DNA from: Pseudovibrio brasiliensis
Lineage (GTDB): Bacteria > Pseudomonadota > Alphaproteobacteria > Rhizobiales > Stappiaceae
Reading direction: 5' to 3'
Assembly: GCF_018282095.1 (NCBI RefSeq)
Contig: NZ_CP074126.1
Span: forward strand, 4,772,771-4,836,770
DNA: 64,000 bases
Part shown: one piece after another, positions 45,206 to 54,665 of the stretch
Position numbering within the stretch: the first letter of the stretch is position 1
Layout of the letters: each line of letters starts with the position of its first letter
Position numbers and translations under genes: made by a program
The notes under the pieces: model-generated
The model's database searches: none
Told to the model about the DNA's origin: nothing
The model's input: only the letters and a program-made list of their open reading frames with translations

Positions 45206-45643
45206 CAGTGATCTCTCAGATAAGCAGAGTATCCGTTCCCGGTTCTGCTGATTTCGTCATGTGCTTCCCGCAGTCCGCTGAAACGTAAAGTGCGTTCCTC
45301 AATTAAGCAGATGCGTGAAACAAGCTTGAAGAAGTTTGCCTTCGAGAAATTCAGCACAGCAGCACGCTGTATCAGTTAATTCTACTGGAATAGTCTCTGG
45401 GGCGTGGTTTGATCGGGCTATTAACATAGACCCGCCACATTATGCTAGAATTATTGCCGAGGAGCATAATATTCTGGTTGTCCTGACAAGAAAAGGGCGA
45501 CAATTCTGGTTAGAGCAGTCCAGCTACTTGCATGTTTCATGTTCTTCTTTATGTATGGGTACCAAGAAAAATAATGCTGCTTTTATGGCCATTATCCTAA
45601 AACTGGCCTGCTGCTAATAACATTAAAGATTAGGGTTCGAGCT
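45206..45643. other. Gene-free stretch before the ArsR regulator
   Basis: About 440 AT-richer bases. A small open frame at 45336-45617 lacks a ribosome-binding site and family features, and I do not call it. An inverted repeat ATTATGCT/AGCATAAT (45439-45446 and 45463-45470, 16-base spacer) stands out. Confidence 0.5.
45439..45470. promoter_or_regulatory. Inverted repeat upstream of the ArsR gene
   Basis: Perfect 8-bp arms ATTATGCT and AGCATAAT with a 16-base spacer, about 175 bases before the regulator. This could be a regulator site, but the spacer is long for ArsR-type operators. Confidence 0.35.
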
Positions 45644-45961
45644 TTGATTGATGCAAATTTTGAAGACTTAGAAGAAAACGCTGAGGAAGCTGCCCGGCTT
45701 CTTGCTAACATGGCGCATCCCAAGCGCCTGATGGTGTTGTGTCGACTTGTTCAGAGCGAATGTACTGTAGGTGAACTTGCAGAAGCTGTGAATTTAAGCC
45801 AGTCCGCTCTTTCACAACATCTTGCCAAGATGCGTGCCAGCAATCTGGTCTCCACCCGTCGCAGTGCTCAGACAATCTATTATTCTCTGGCCAGCGCCGA
45901 AGTGGAATCCGTTCTGCAAACTCTTTACGGTCTTTACTGCGCTCCTCAGGAAGAAGCATAG
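45644..45961 (+). CDS. ArsR family regulator, HlyU/SqrR/BigR-like
   Basis: 105 residues from a TTG start with AGGG about eight bases upstream; no in-frame ATG is near. The winged helix shows LLANMAHPKRLMVLCRL, LSQSALSQHLAKMR and the wing with RRSAQTIYYSL. Two cysteines, Cys33 (VLCRL) and Cys99 (LYGLYC), occupy the places of the dithiol pair that senses persulfide or redox state in SqrR, BigR and HlyU; Cys40 is extra. The metal-box motif ELCVCDL of arsenic sensors is absent. No sulfide-oxidation gene lies beside it, so its target is not obvious. It converges with the DedA-PAP2 gene. Confidence 0.85.
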   Translation: MIDANFEDLEENAEEAARLLANMAHPKRLMVLCRLVQSECTVGELAEAVNLSQSALSQHLAKMRASNLVSTRRSAQTIYYSLASAEVESVLQTLYGLYCAPQEEA

Positions 45962-45972
45962 CAGGGCCTGCC

Positions 45973-47976
45973 TTAAGGCCCCGCGATAACCACTGAGCTA
46001 CCATCCCACCTGCGTTTCTCTTCTGCATTTGGTAGCTGGTTGAACATATGAAGATCTACCGGAATTTCATCCTCGGACTTCAGACCTGAGAACTCACCAA
46101 ACAGGCGGACGGTTTCTTCGTCCAGCGCGCCACCAATATACAGATGGGAAATGTCTCCGTTTACATCGGAGAGCTTGAAGCGTGTTTCCCAAAGCCAGAA
46201 CACCTGTCGGTGGTCCTGATCGCTCTCGTAAACCATCGTCAGCGCAGGCAGGAATCCCGCATTGGTGTGTGGCACTGGTGGCAGCTCGCCTGCTGGGGTT
46301 TCCCCTTTCAGATATCCTGTCGCTGTCGGGAAAGACCATTCCGGAGCTTTCCGCCATCCAAGCTTGGTCAGTTCCTGCTCCAGCTGTTCTGGTGTGCCGG
46401 ACCACTGCAGCGTGATCGGCTCTTCCAGATCTCCGGTAATGGAAACGCGCTTGGCAGGCAGCAAGCGCCAATCCTGCATGCGCCAGCTGGATTTCTGGAT
46501 CACAACAGACTCGCTGCGCGGCTCATAGGCTTCAGCAGCTGTCGAATAGTTCTGGCTGATGTGCCACGTGGAGGCGATCGCCAACGCACATAGCGAGATG
46601 ATCGTTAGAGCTGTTCTGCCCACCTTCTCATTGTGAATGTGCCCGAAGACGAATGAGAAGAAGAACACGGTACCAGAGCCAAACAAAAGGCCTGCCAGCA
46701 CATCTGAAAGCCAGTGTGCGCCCAGATATACCCGTGAGAACCCAATCAGGATCGCGAAAGTCGCGGCAACGGAGTAGATGATCGTCTTACTTAGGCGGGA
46801 GCGCTCATGGGCCACCAGAACCGCAATCACACCAATCAGCACCGTGTTGATGGTGGCGTGCCCGGATGGGAATGAGAACGCATCAGCGCCGGAATACAGC
46901 TCAATCGGACGATCCCGGCCAATCAACGCCTTGGTGATGACCACGAAGATCGAGGAGCTGACAATCGCAATCACAAAGCCCGTTGCACGGCGCCATGCCT
47001 TGCGGCCAAACAGATAGATACCCACGGCGAGCGTAACAGTCGCGGTCACCGTGCCATCGCCCATCATGGTGATCATAACCATGATCTTATCGATGATCGG
47101 CGTCCTTGCGATCTGGAAGAAGTTGCTAATCGCAAGATCCGCCCGCGCCATCGGCATACCTGGCGCCACTGCACCGGTAAACCAAATGAAGCCCGGCAGC
47201 GTCACCAGCAGGAAGAACGCAGAGACCAGCATGCCCACACTGCGTGGATTTTCAGGGTCATATGTCCGCGCAATCCATTGGCTGAAGCGATCAGGCCGCC
47301 GACCAAACCAGTTGACGATTGCCTGATGTGAACCACCGACAATCGGCAGAATAAACATGATCAGCCAGCGGATCAGCGCTACGGCGATCAGAAGAACCAG
47401 CAGCAGGCCACCAAGGATAATCGCGAGGCGGGTGTTGATCTCACCAATCGCAAACAGGGCGGAACCAGCCATCACACCCGGCACCAGATGAATTGCGGCC
47501 CACGCAAAGGCTGAGGTCACGTTGAAGAAGGTAAAACGGCCAAAACTCATGTCCGCCATACCGGCAATGCCCGGGACAACAGATTTCACACCAGGCACAA
47601 AACGGCCAATAAAGATGCTCTTGCCACCGTGTTTGGCAAAGTAATCTTCACCACGCTTCAACCAGTCTGGATAGCGGCTTAAAGGCCAGATTGTCCGCAC
47701 TTTGTCTTTGTAAAAGTAACCAAACCAGTAGGAAAACGCGTCGCCGGTTACGGCGCCTGCAGTCGTCCATAAAAAGATACTCAGAAACGGCAGCTCACCA
47801 AGGCCGATAAGCGTACCAGCCCCCACAAGAACAACCGTGCTTGGAAACACCAGCCCGATCAGAAAGAGCGCTTCACCCATTGCGACGATAAAACAGATAA
47901 GGCCAGCAAAAGCCGGATTTGCTGCAATGAAATCAACAATGTGGTTGAGGAATGTGGTGACGAAATCGACGTTCAC
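45973..47976 (-). CDS. DedA-PAP2-LssY fusion membrane protein
   Basis: 667 residues in three parts. Residues 1-200 are a DedA/SNARE-associated domain (GLVFPSTVVLVGAGTL, FIGRFVPGVKSVVPGIAGM). Residues ~235-450 form a PAP2 phosphatase with the full active site: KALIGRDRP, FPSGHATIN and SRVYLGAHWLSD. After a helix, residues ~480-667 are a soluble LssY-type C-terminal domain (RVSITGDLEEPITLQWSG). DedA proteins act in lipid flipping and envelope homeostasis and PAP2 enzymes dephosphorylate lipid phosphates, so the fusion probably recycles a lipid carrier or phospholipid. The exact substrate is unknown. Confidence 0.9.
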   Translation of the reverse strand: MNVDFVTTFLNHIVDFIAANPAFAGLICFIVAMGEALFLIGLVFPSTVVLVGAGTLIGLGELPFLSIFLWTTAGAVTGDAFSYWFGYFYKDKVRTIWPLSRYPDWLKRGEDYFAKHGGKSIFIGRFVPGVKSVVPGIAGMADMSFGRFTFFNVTSAFAWAAIHLVPGVMAGSALFAIGEINTRLAIILGGLLLVLLIAVALIRWLIMFILPIVGGSHQAIVNWFGRRPDRFSQWIARTYDPENPRSVGMLVSAFFLLVTLPGFIWFTGAVAPGMPMARADLAISNFFQIARTPIIDKIMVMITMMGDGTVTATVTLAVGIYLFGRKAWRRATGFVIAIVSSSIFVVITKALIGRDRPIELYSGADAFSFPSGHATINTVLIGVIAVLVAHERSRLSKTIIYSVAATFAILIGFSRVYLGAHWLSDVLAGLLFGSGTVFFFSFVFGHIHNEKVGRTALTIISLCALAIASTWHISQNYSTAAEAYEPRSESVVIQKSSWRMQDWRLLPAKRVSITGDLEEPITLQWSGTPEQLEQELTKLGWRKAPEWSFPTATGYLKGETPAGELPPVPHTNAGFLPALTMVYESDQDHRQVFWLWETRFKLSDVNGDISHLYIGGALDEETVRLFGEFSGLKSEDEIPVDLHMFNQLPNAEEKRRWDGSSVVIAGP

Positions 47977-48299
47977 TGAAAAGTCTCTAGCTCTTTCTTA
48001 AATTACTTAGATCGCTGGGTGACCACTGAAAATGTATACATCGTGCCAAGGTGACCAAAATATGGTGCGCATTCTGTTACATTTATATGCAGGCATCTGG
48101 CCCTTTGAAAGGGAAATAACAAGCCCTATTCCCTGCAAAAAGCATAATAGTCCCACTAATCAGACCCATACGTTAATTCTGGTGACGAAAAACATCGTTT
48201 AGCTCTTTAAGCAATAATACAGAATGGCTATTCTTGGCCCAAAGCCGAATGAGCAAAAATAACATTTTACGCCATGCCCCAGATGCGAAGGTCACTTGC
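47977..48299. other. Divergent promoter region between DedA-PAP2 and pap
   Basis: About 320 bases with no gene apart from a possible short N-terminal extension of pap (in-frame ATG at 48249). It contains the GGTGACCA/ATGTATACAT arrangement. Confidence 0.5.
48018..48057. promoter_or_regulatory. Paired GGTGACCA repeats around a palindrome
   Basis: GGTGACCA occurs at 48018-48025 and again at 48050-48057. Between them lies the perfect 10-bp palindrome ATGTATACAT (48032-48041). The group is 42-81 bases before the DedA-PAP2 start and could be its operator. Confidence 0.45.
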
Positions 48300-49799
48300 A
48301 TGTTTCAGTCTGCAAACATTCCTCAGACAGTCAGTAAAGAGCTGCTTCAGAAAAGACTGCCTGAACTCCGTGAGGAATTGTTGGAAGTTCAGCATAAGCT
48401 GAGAGAGAACAAAGCTTTCGCAACGATCATTCTGCTCGCTGGTGTAGACGGCTCGGGTAAAGGCGCGGCAATCTCCCGTTTGTATGAGTGGATGGATACG
48501 CGTTACCTGTTCTGCAACGCCTACCATGAAGAGCGCAGCGAATCTGAAAGCGCCCGACCAAACTACTGGCGTTACTGGCGAGATCTGCCTGCACGCGGTG
48601 AAACCTCCATTGTGTTTGGCTCCTGGTATCAGGAACCTCTGCGTGATGCGGTTATGGGCAAGATTGATGACGCAGAGCTGGAACGCCAGCTGTCTGCCAT
48701 CAACCGCTTCGAAAAAATGCTTGCCTACGAGAACATTCTCCTTCTCAAGTTCTGGTTCACCCTCCCCAAGGCAGAGCAGCAGGAACGCCTGCATGATATC
48801 GAAGCCAAAGGCAAAAAAGGCCGGAACTTCATTGAGGAGTGGTCCGGTGCTGAACATTATCGCGCAGCTCAGACCGCAGGTGAAAAAGCATCTTTGCAAA
48901 CCAGCACCGGCTACGCGCCGTGGTTTGTGATCCCGTCACAGGATCCGGATGTTCGTGACCTTGCACTGGCAGAAACCATCGCCCAGTCCATGAAGAAGAA
49001 GCTGGAAAGCGGCAACGGCAAACCGGTTTCAGCGCCTGCAGTGGTCACCACCCTATCTCAGGCCAACGCGGTGGATGCGATTGATCTGTCCGCGACCATC
49101 TCCAAAGAGGAGTACAAGGAAGAGCTTGAAGAGCTTCAGGACAAGATGGCGTACCTGACAGACCGCAAGCGCTTCAAAAAGTTCGGTTTCATCTCAGTCT
49201 TCCAGGGCAACGACGCAGCTGGCAAGGGCGGTTCAATCCGCCGCCTCACCCGCTCCATGGACCCGCGGAACTACAAGGTGCACCCAATCGCAGCGCCTTC
49301 CGTGGAAGAAAAGCTGCACCCGTATCTCTGGCGTTTCTGGCGTCGCCTGCCGAAGAAGGGCCACAGCGCTATCTTCGACCGCTCCTGGTATGAGCGTGTG
49401 CTGGTGGAACGCGTTGAGGGCTTCTGCTCCGAGGCTGACTGGATGCGTGCCTACAACGAAATCAACGCCTTCGAAAAAGAGCTGACGGATTCCGGCTTCA
49501 TCCTCTGCAAGTTCTGGCTCGCGATCTCTGAAGAAGAGCAACTGCGCCGCTTCAAGGCTCGCGAAGAAACCGCCTACAAGAACTACAAGATCACCGAGGA
49601 AGACTGGCGCAATCGCCTCAAATGGAACGAATACGCCATTGCAGCCGGTGACATGGTGGACCGCACCTCAACCCGCTACGCCCCGTGGACACTGATCTCC
49701 TCCGAGGACAAGCGCTACGCCCGCATTCAGGTGCTCAGAACCACCGTGAACGCTCTCGAAAAAGCGATGAAGAAGAAGGACAAGGACAAAGAGATCTGA
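48300..49799 (+). CDS. pap: Polyphosphate:AMP phosphotransferase (tandem PPK2 domains)
   Basis: 499 residues from the ATG at 48300, with AAGG about nine bases upstream; starts at 48234 or 48249 lack good sites, and the family length is about 500. Two PPK2 domains are fused. The first has Walker A LLAGVDGSGKGAAISRL, the second FQGNDAAGKGGSIRRLTRSM with lid residues WRFWRRLPKKGHSAIFDRSWY. Class II PPK2 enzymes of this kind use polyphosphate to turn AMP into ADP; in the known enzymes the second domain carries most of the activity. It may serve energy supply from polyphosphate stores. Confidence 0.92.
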   Translation: MFQSANIPQTVSKELLQKRLPELREELLEVQHKLRENKAFATIILLAGVDGSGKGAAISRLYEWMDTRYLFCNAYHEERSESESARPNYWRYWRDLPARGETSIVFGSWYQEPLRDAVMGKIDDAELERQLSAINRFEKMLAYENILLLKFWFTLPKAEQQERLHDIEAKGKKGRNFIEEWSGAEHYRAAQTAGEKASLQTSTGYAPWFVIPSQDPDVRDLALAETIAQSMKKKLESGNGKPVSAPAVVTTLSQANAVDAIDLSATISKEEYKEELEELQDKMAYLTDRKRFKKFGFISVFQGNDAAGKGGSIRRLTRSMDPRNYKVHPIAAPSVEEKLHPYLWRFWRRLPKKGHSAIFDRSWYERVLVERVEGFCSEADWMRAYNEINAFEKELTDSGFILCKFWLAISEEEQLRRFKAREETAYKNYKITEEDWRNRLKWNEYAIAAGDMVDRTSTRYAPWTLISSEDKRYARIQVLRTTVNALEKAMKKKDKDKEI

Positions 49800-49832
49800 G
49801 CCAGCTCTTCTTGTCTGCCTTTGTTAAATCAC

Positions 49833-49862
49833 GTCCTGTCACACGCTGTTTTGTGACAGGAC
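49833..49862. terminator. Hairpin between pap and the effector-like gene
   Basis: A perfect 11-bp stem GTCCTGTCACA/TGTGACAGGAC with an 8-base loop. No T-run follows on either strand. The stop codon of the minus-strand gene lies inside it, so it marks the 3' ends of both convergent genes. Confidence 0.55.
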
Positions 49863-50687
49863 TTCTGCGGAAACCAGATCGACTTCCTGACCGCCGCGCC
49901 AGACGTTGATCACCGCCTCAATCTTCAGCGATTTCTTCACGCCCTCATACTCCGTAACCTGCTGCTGCAGCTCGTCAAAAAAAGGTCCATCGAAGTCTGC
50001 TGAGATGTCCTTCTCCATGTAAGCTTCAATGCGCAAGTCATCCGGCCCCGGTTTGCTTATATCAAACCGCATTTCCTGATGGTTGGACATGCACATCACG
50101 GGACCAGATAGCAGCGGAAACAGCCCTTGATGGCAAATCGCATAGATCGCAGCTCGCTCCTGAGATGAAAACTGATCCAGAACGCTCAAATCTTCGATAG
50201 GTTCGGAATTGAGGGTGAACGTGCGCTCCTGCCTACGGTCATAGTCCTTTTGAAACTGCAATCCTTGCTGTTCCGGGATCTTAATCCCTTCCATCATGAT
50301 GTCGTTCTTCAGGTTGCCTTCCACACTGTCTGAATCCGGGCTGCGCACATCAAACTCCAGCTTGAAGTCCAGCACGCTGTAGCTCTGAAAACGCGGACCG
50401 TCATAGACCTTGAAGTTTTCCTGAAAATTCGCACCAGCCATCTCGCGCAGTTGCTCAAAGGCTTTGATCTTGTTCTGATCCGTCACGCTTGGGGAATACA
50501 GATCAAACGCCAGCTTCTTCGCGTTGACGCGATCAGTGCTGCAAAACCAGTCGACAATCTTGTCCCAGAGCCGCGTCGCCGGATTGCCAATATGCTCCCG
50601 GTCAGATGCGCCTTTGATGCTCTGAAGATCGCCCGCAGAGATTTGCGGATGAATACGTGTTGTATCCAAACCAACTGAAGATGACAT
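49839..50687 (-). CDS. Candidate type III secretion effector (SifA/SopD-like N-terminus)
   Basis: 282 residues from the ATG at 50687, with AAGGAG upstream; a GTG at 50705 lies before that site. The N-terminus is polar, rich in Ser and Thr (MSSSVGLDTT) and has no Sec signal. Residues 39-51 read RLWDKIVDWFCST, close to the LWEKIKDFFFST segment of Salmonella SifA and to the WDK segment of SopD2. NKIKAFEQLREMA then aligns with the next conserved block of those effectors. The C-terminal ~170 residues are unrecognised; no SifA-type WxxxE motif is visible. No secretion-system genes lie in the window. The call rests on remembered motifs and is an inference. Confidence 0.55.
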   Translation of the reverse strand: MSSSVGLDTTRIHPQISAGDLQSIKGASDREHIGNPATRLWDKIVDWFCSTDRVNAKKLAFDLYSPSVTDQNKIKAFEQLREMAGANFQENFKVYDGPRFQSYSVLDFKLEFDVRSPDSDSVEGNLKNDIMMEGIKIPEQQGLQFQKDYDRRQERTFTLNSEPIEDLSVLDQFSSQERAAIYAICHQGLFPLLSGPVMCMSNHQEMRFDISKPGPDDLRIEAYMEKDISADFDGPFFDELQQQVTEYEGVKKSLKIEAVINVWRGGQEVDLVSAEVLSQNSV

Positions 50688-51314
50688 GGTTCCACTCTCC
50701 TTCACGTGGTCAACTGGTTATGCAGGGGCTTTGCCTCTGCCCGTCAGACTGAAGGAAAATGCAGCGTTTTGCTGTTCTGAATGGCACTGGAGCGGGAAAA
50801 TAAACACCAACAGCACCACATGGCAGCCCATGCAGTGGTGAAGCTAGATTTCCCGAAGGTCGGGAAGGGCAAGGCAGCAGGCAATACCTGCGCATTGAGT
50901 TAGTAATAGAGTCTTCGGCATTGGCTGTCGCCTTGCCCGGGCATTTTGGTATGGCCAACATCGCCTCTTATCCTGAAAGACACGATAGTCGGTTTCCCGA
51001 AGAGATAGCGGCTTTGCTCAGATAAGTTTCCGTATCCGAGCAGTTCCTCTACCCCTGACATGTACTGCTCTGACCAGCAAATGCCACTGCGTGATGCCCT
51101 TCAGGCTTGGGCCCTTCCTCTCAGACCATGCAGTCACGTCTGAAAATCGGTGCCACCGGACCTTTGCAAGATGCGTTACCTCTTGCAAAAGCCCCACCCA
51201 GCCCACGACACGCTGACGGACGGTCCGCCAGCAGCCCGTCACGTGGGCATGGGATTAGTATGAAGCCATCTTTTGCCAAGGGGGATAAGTTTTCCCTGTT
51301 TTCAGAGAGCCAGC
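50688..51314. other. Gene-free 630-base stretch beside the effector-like gene
   Basis: No convincing gene on either strand. It contains short inverted repeats: GCAGGGGC/GCCTCTGC (50722-50740, just upstream of the effector-like gene), TTCCCGA/TCGGGAA (50850-50866, 3-base loop) and TTTGCAAGA/TCTTGCAAA (51163-51189). This is the second-longest gene-free stretch in the window and could hold regulatory sites or a decayed element. Confidence 0.5.
51163..51189. promoter_or_regulatory. 9-bp perfect inverted repeat, operator-like
   Basis: TTTGCAAGA-N9-TCTTGCAAA. The regular geometry suggests a dimeric regulator site or a stable hairpin. No gene start lies close by. Confidence 0.4.
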
Positions 51315-52298
<984 letters not shown>

Positions 52299-52344
52299 CA
52301 GTATCTTCCTTGTATTGCTGCTGATTACTTGCCATGTTTCAAAA

Positions 52345-53310
52345 ATGGAAAATACGAGCAAAACTGGAAAGCGGATTTCCGAAAATGGAAATGAAATCCT
52401 ACGCGATCTTGTTTGGGATGACACCAAAGCCTTTCTGGCTGTCGCCAGAACAGGAACACTCAGTGCAGCCGCTCATCGCTTGAGCATCGGTGTCGCGACA
52501 CTCTCAAGAAAGATCGATCGCCTTGAAGAAATGCTGAAAATTCCGTTGTTTATCAGGCACCAGTCCGGCTACCAGCTCACCGAGGATGGCCGCGACCTGC
52601 TGGCAAAAGCCGAAGCGCTGGAAGCCGCCGCCACAGCATTCGCTTCCGGCGCAAAAGCACAGGCAGGCATCTCCGGCAAACTCCGCCTTGCCACTGCAGA
52701 AAACCTAGCCACTCATCTGATCTTGCCCGCATTGCCAGAGTTTCGTGCAAACTACCCGGAGCTGCACATTGAGATCCTGACTGACGTAAGCTCAGTCAAC
52801 CTGCACCGCCGTGATGCAGATCTGGCCATTCGCATGGTGAAACCGGAAAGCGGCAACGTCACCCTCCGCCGTCTAGGAACACTTGGCTTTGGCCTCTACG
52901 CAAGCAAAGACTATGCGCTTAAGCGAGCAAAATGGGCTGATCAGGAGAATTATGAGCAGGACGACTTCATTTCCTGGTGCGAAGCGCTCTCGCATCTGGT
53001 GAATGCAAAATGGATTGAACGCGCCCTGAAAGGCCGCCAACCCGCCGTTCTGACGTCATCACTGGCAACGCAGGTCGCCGCAACACAAGCCGGTCTCGGC
53101 CTCGCCGTCCTACCGCATTTCCTTGCATCGGATGCCGGTCTTGTCTGCGTGAATGCGGATATCGGTGTCGAACAACCAATCTATCTGGTCATGCACTCCG
53201 ACCTCGCCCACTCCCCCCGAATGCGCGTCATGGCAGACTTCCTGGCCGACCTGATCATCCAAAACCGCAGCAAACTCAGCGGCCCACCTCAGCAGGCCAC
53301 TTCCAGTTAA
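52345..53310 (+). CDS. LysR family transcriptional regulator
   Basis: 321 residues from the ATG at 52345; no strong ribosome-binding site precedes it, and the frame extends back to 52240 inside the aldo/keto reductase gene. The helix-turn-helix is TGTLSAAAHRLSIGVATLSRKIDRLE, read in parts as TLSAAAHRLSIG and ATLSRKIDRLEE. The effector domain follows with GKLRLATAENLATHLILPALPEF. It resembles the large LTTR group that controls adjacent divergent oxidoreductases. Its stop overlaps the FAD oxidase stop by four bases, tail to tail. Confidence 0.88.
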   Translation: MENTSKTGKRISENGNEILRDLVWDDTKAFLAVARTGTLSAAAHRLSIGVATLSRKIDRLEEMLKIPLFIRHQSGYQLTEDGRDLLAKAEALEAAATAFASGAKAQAGISGKLRLATAENLATHLILPALPEFRANYPELHIEILTDVSSVNLHRRDADLAIRMVKPESGNVTLRRLGTLGFGLYASKDYALKRAKWADQENYEQDDFISWCEALSHLVNAKWIERALKGRQPAVLTSSLATQVAATQAGLGLAVLPHFLASDAGLVCVNADIGVEQPIYLVMHSDLAHSPRMRVMADFLADLIIQNRSKLSGPPQQATSS

Positions 53311-54491
53311 ACCACGTTCCGCTCAATCAACGGCTTGTTGGCGGCCAGACGGTCAACGCCGAGTTCGGAAAGGTCCAGCGTTTCATAGCGGCCAGTCACG
53401 ATATGTTCGGCAAGACCGCGCCCAACGGCAGGGCTTTGTTGTAGGCCGTGGCCGGAAAAGCCCAGCGCGATGTAGAAGTCCTCGATGCCGGGCACTGGGC
53501 CCATAAAGGCGTTGTGGTCGAATAGGTTCACATCATAATGCCCTGCCCACGCAGCGCCGGGTTTGATTGCTTCAAATGCAGGAACACGGTTGGCCAGTGT
53601 CGGCCACAGATGCTCCTCGAAGAAGGAATAGTCGACATCATAGTCAAAGCAATCAGGGTCTTGCTCTTCATCCGGTGAACTGCCGCAGATAAAGCCGGTG
53701 CCTTCGGGGCGTACATAGGTTCCATTCGGATCAATCAGCAAGGGCAGACCCGGAACCTCATCACGGCATTCAAAGGTGAAGATCATACGCTTTTTGGAGT
53801 GAACCGGCGCTTCAAATCCGGCTTCCATGCAAATCTGCGTGCCGCCGGAAGCCCCGGCAGCATTCACCACCACGCCAGCTTCCACCTGCTCACCGTTGGA
53901 GAGCGTCAGAATCCAGCTGCCGCCCATGATCTTTTCAAGGTGAACCACCTGATACGGCTCATAAGGCACATTCAGGGAGCGCGCTTTGCGGCGAAACGCC
54001 TGCATCAGGCCATACCCGTCAAACCAGCCTTCGCCGGACAGGCCGTGACAACCAGCAGAAAGATCGGAGACATTGAGCCACGGAAATTTGGCTTTCAGCG
54101 CCTCTGTGTCCATAAAGCTAATGTCAGCACCCATCTTTTGCTGAAGGGCATGGTTCTCTTCCAAAATGCTGCGCTTGTCAGGCGTTGCGAGGAACAGATA
54201 GCCACCCTCAACCAGATCAATGCGTGGCTTATCGCCGTCAACTTCCAGAAGGTCGCCAATATTGCGCAGGAAATCGATGCCAAAGAGCGAAATATCGATG
54301 TTCACGGCAGAGGAGAACTGTTGGCGAATAGAAGCGGCAGAAAGTGCTGAAGCACAATGTTGGTAGGATGGATCTTTCTCGAAAACCGCAATGCTACCCT
54401 TGAAGTCGTCGCGTTGTGCAAGATGGTACGCCACCGATGATCCGATGACAGCCCCCCCAATAATAGCAACATCCACTGAAGCTATCGCCAT
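53307..54491 (-). CDS. FAD-dependent amino-acid oxidase (DAO/DadA family)
   Basis: 394 residues from the ATG at 54491 with AGGTG upstream. The FAD motif VAIIGGAVIGSSVAYHLAQ opens the protein. The DAO-family segments ASALSAASIRQQFSSAVN, VVNAAGASGGTQI and ALGFSGHGLQQSPAVGRGLAEHI follow. Enzymes of this family oxidise secondary or D-amino acids, for example sarcosine, pipecolate or D-lysine derivatives. It follows genes for glutaryl-CoA and aminoadipate-semialdehyde oxidation, so pipecolate oxidase (AmaA-like) is an attractive but unproven guess. Confidence 0.85.
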   Translation of the reverse strand: MAIASVDVAIIGGAVIGSSVAYHLAQRDDFKGSIAVFEKDPSYQHCASALSAASIRQQFSSAVNIDISLFGIDFLRNIGDLLEVDGDKPRIDLVEGGYLFLATPDKRSILEENHALQQKMGADISFMDTEALKAKFPWLNVSDLSAGCHGLSGEGWFDGYGLMQAFRRKARSLNVPYEPYQVVHLEKIMGGSWILTLSNGEQVEAGVVVNAAGASGGTQICMEAGFEAPVHSKKRMIFTFECRDEVPGLPLLIDPNGTYVRPEGTGFICGSSPDEEQDPDCFDYDVDYSFFEEHLWPTLANRVPAFEAIKPGAAWAGHYDVNLFDHNAFMGPVPGIEDFYIALGFSGHGLQQSPAVGRGLAEHIVTGRYETLDLSELGVDRLAANKPLIERNVV

Positions 54492-54566
54492 AGTCACACC
54501 TGAATACTGAGAAATGAAAAAGGTAAGAACCGACGCCCGAAACAATTAGGCGGGTATTTGCGAGCG

Positions 54567-54600
54567 CCGGTCTAAAAGGGAGACGAAAGGCCTCCCAAGA
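54567..54600 (-). terminator. Weak hairpin after gcdH
   Basis: On the minus strand GGGAG pairs with CTCCC across a 9-base loop and is followed by TTTT. The stem is only 5 bp, so readthrough into the FAD oxidase gene is likely. Confidence 0.35.
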
Positions 54601-54665
54601 GCATCAAGCGTAATCTCAAAAAGGGCCTCCCAGCACTTTCATGAGACTACGATGCTGATCAGGGC

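Noticed and set aside
45336..45617. A 93-residue frame in the gap before the ArsR gene
   Set aside because: Non-ATG start, no ribosome-binding site, no family features and odd composition.
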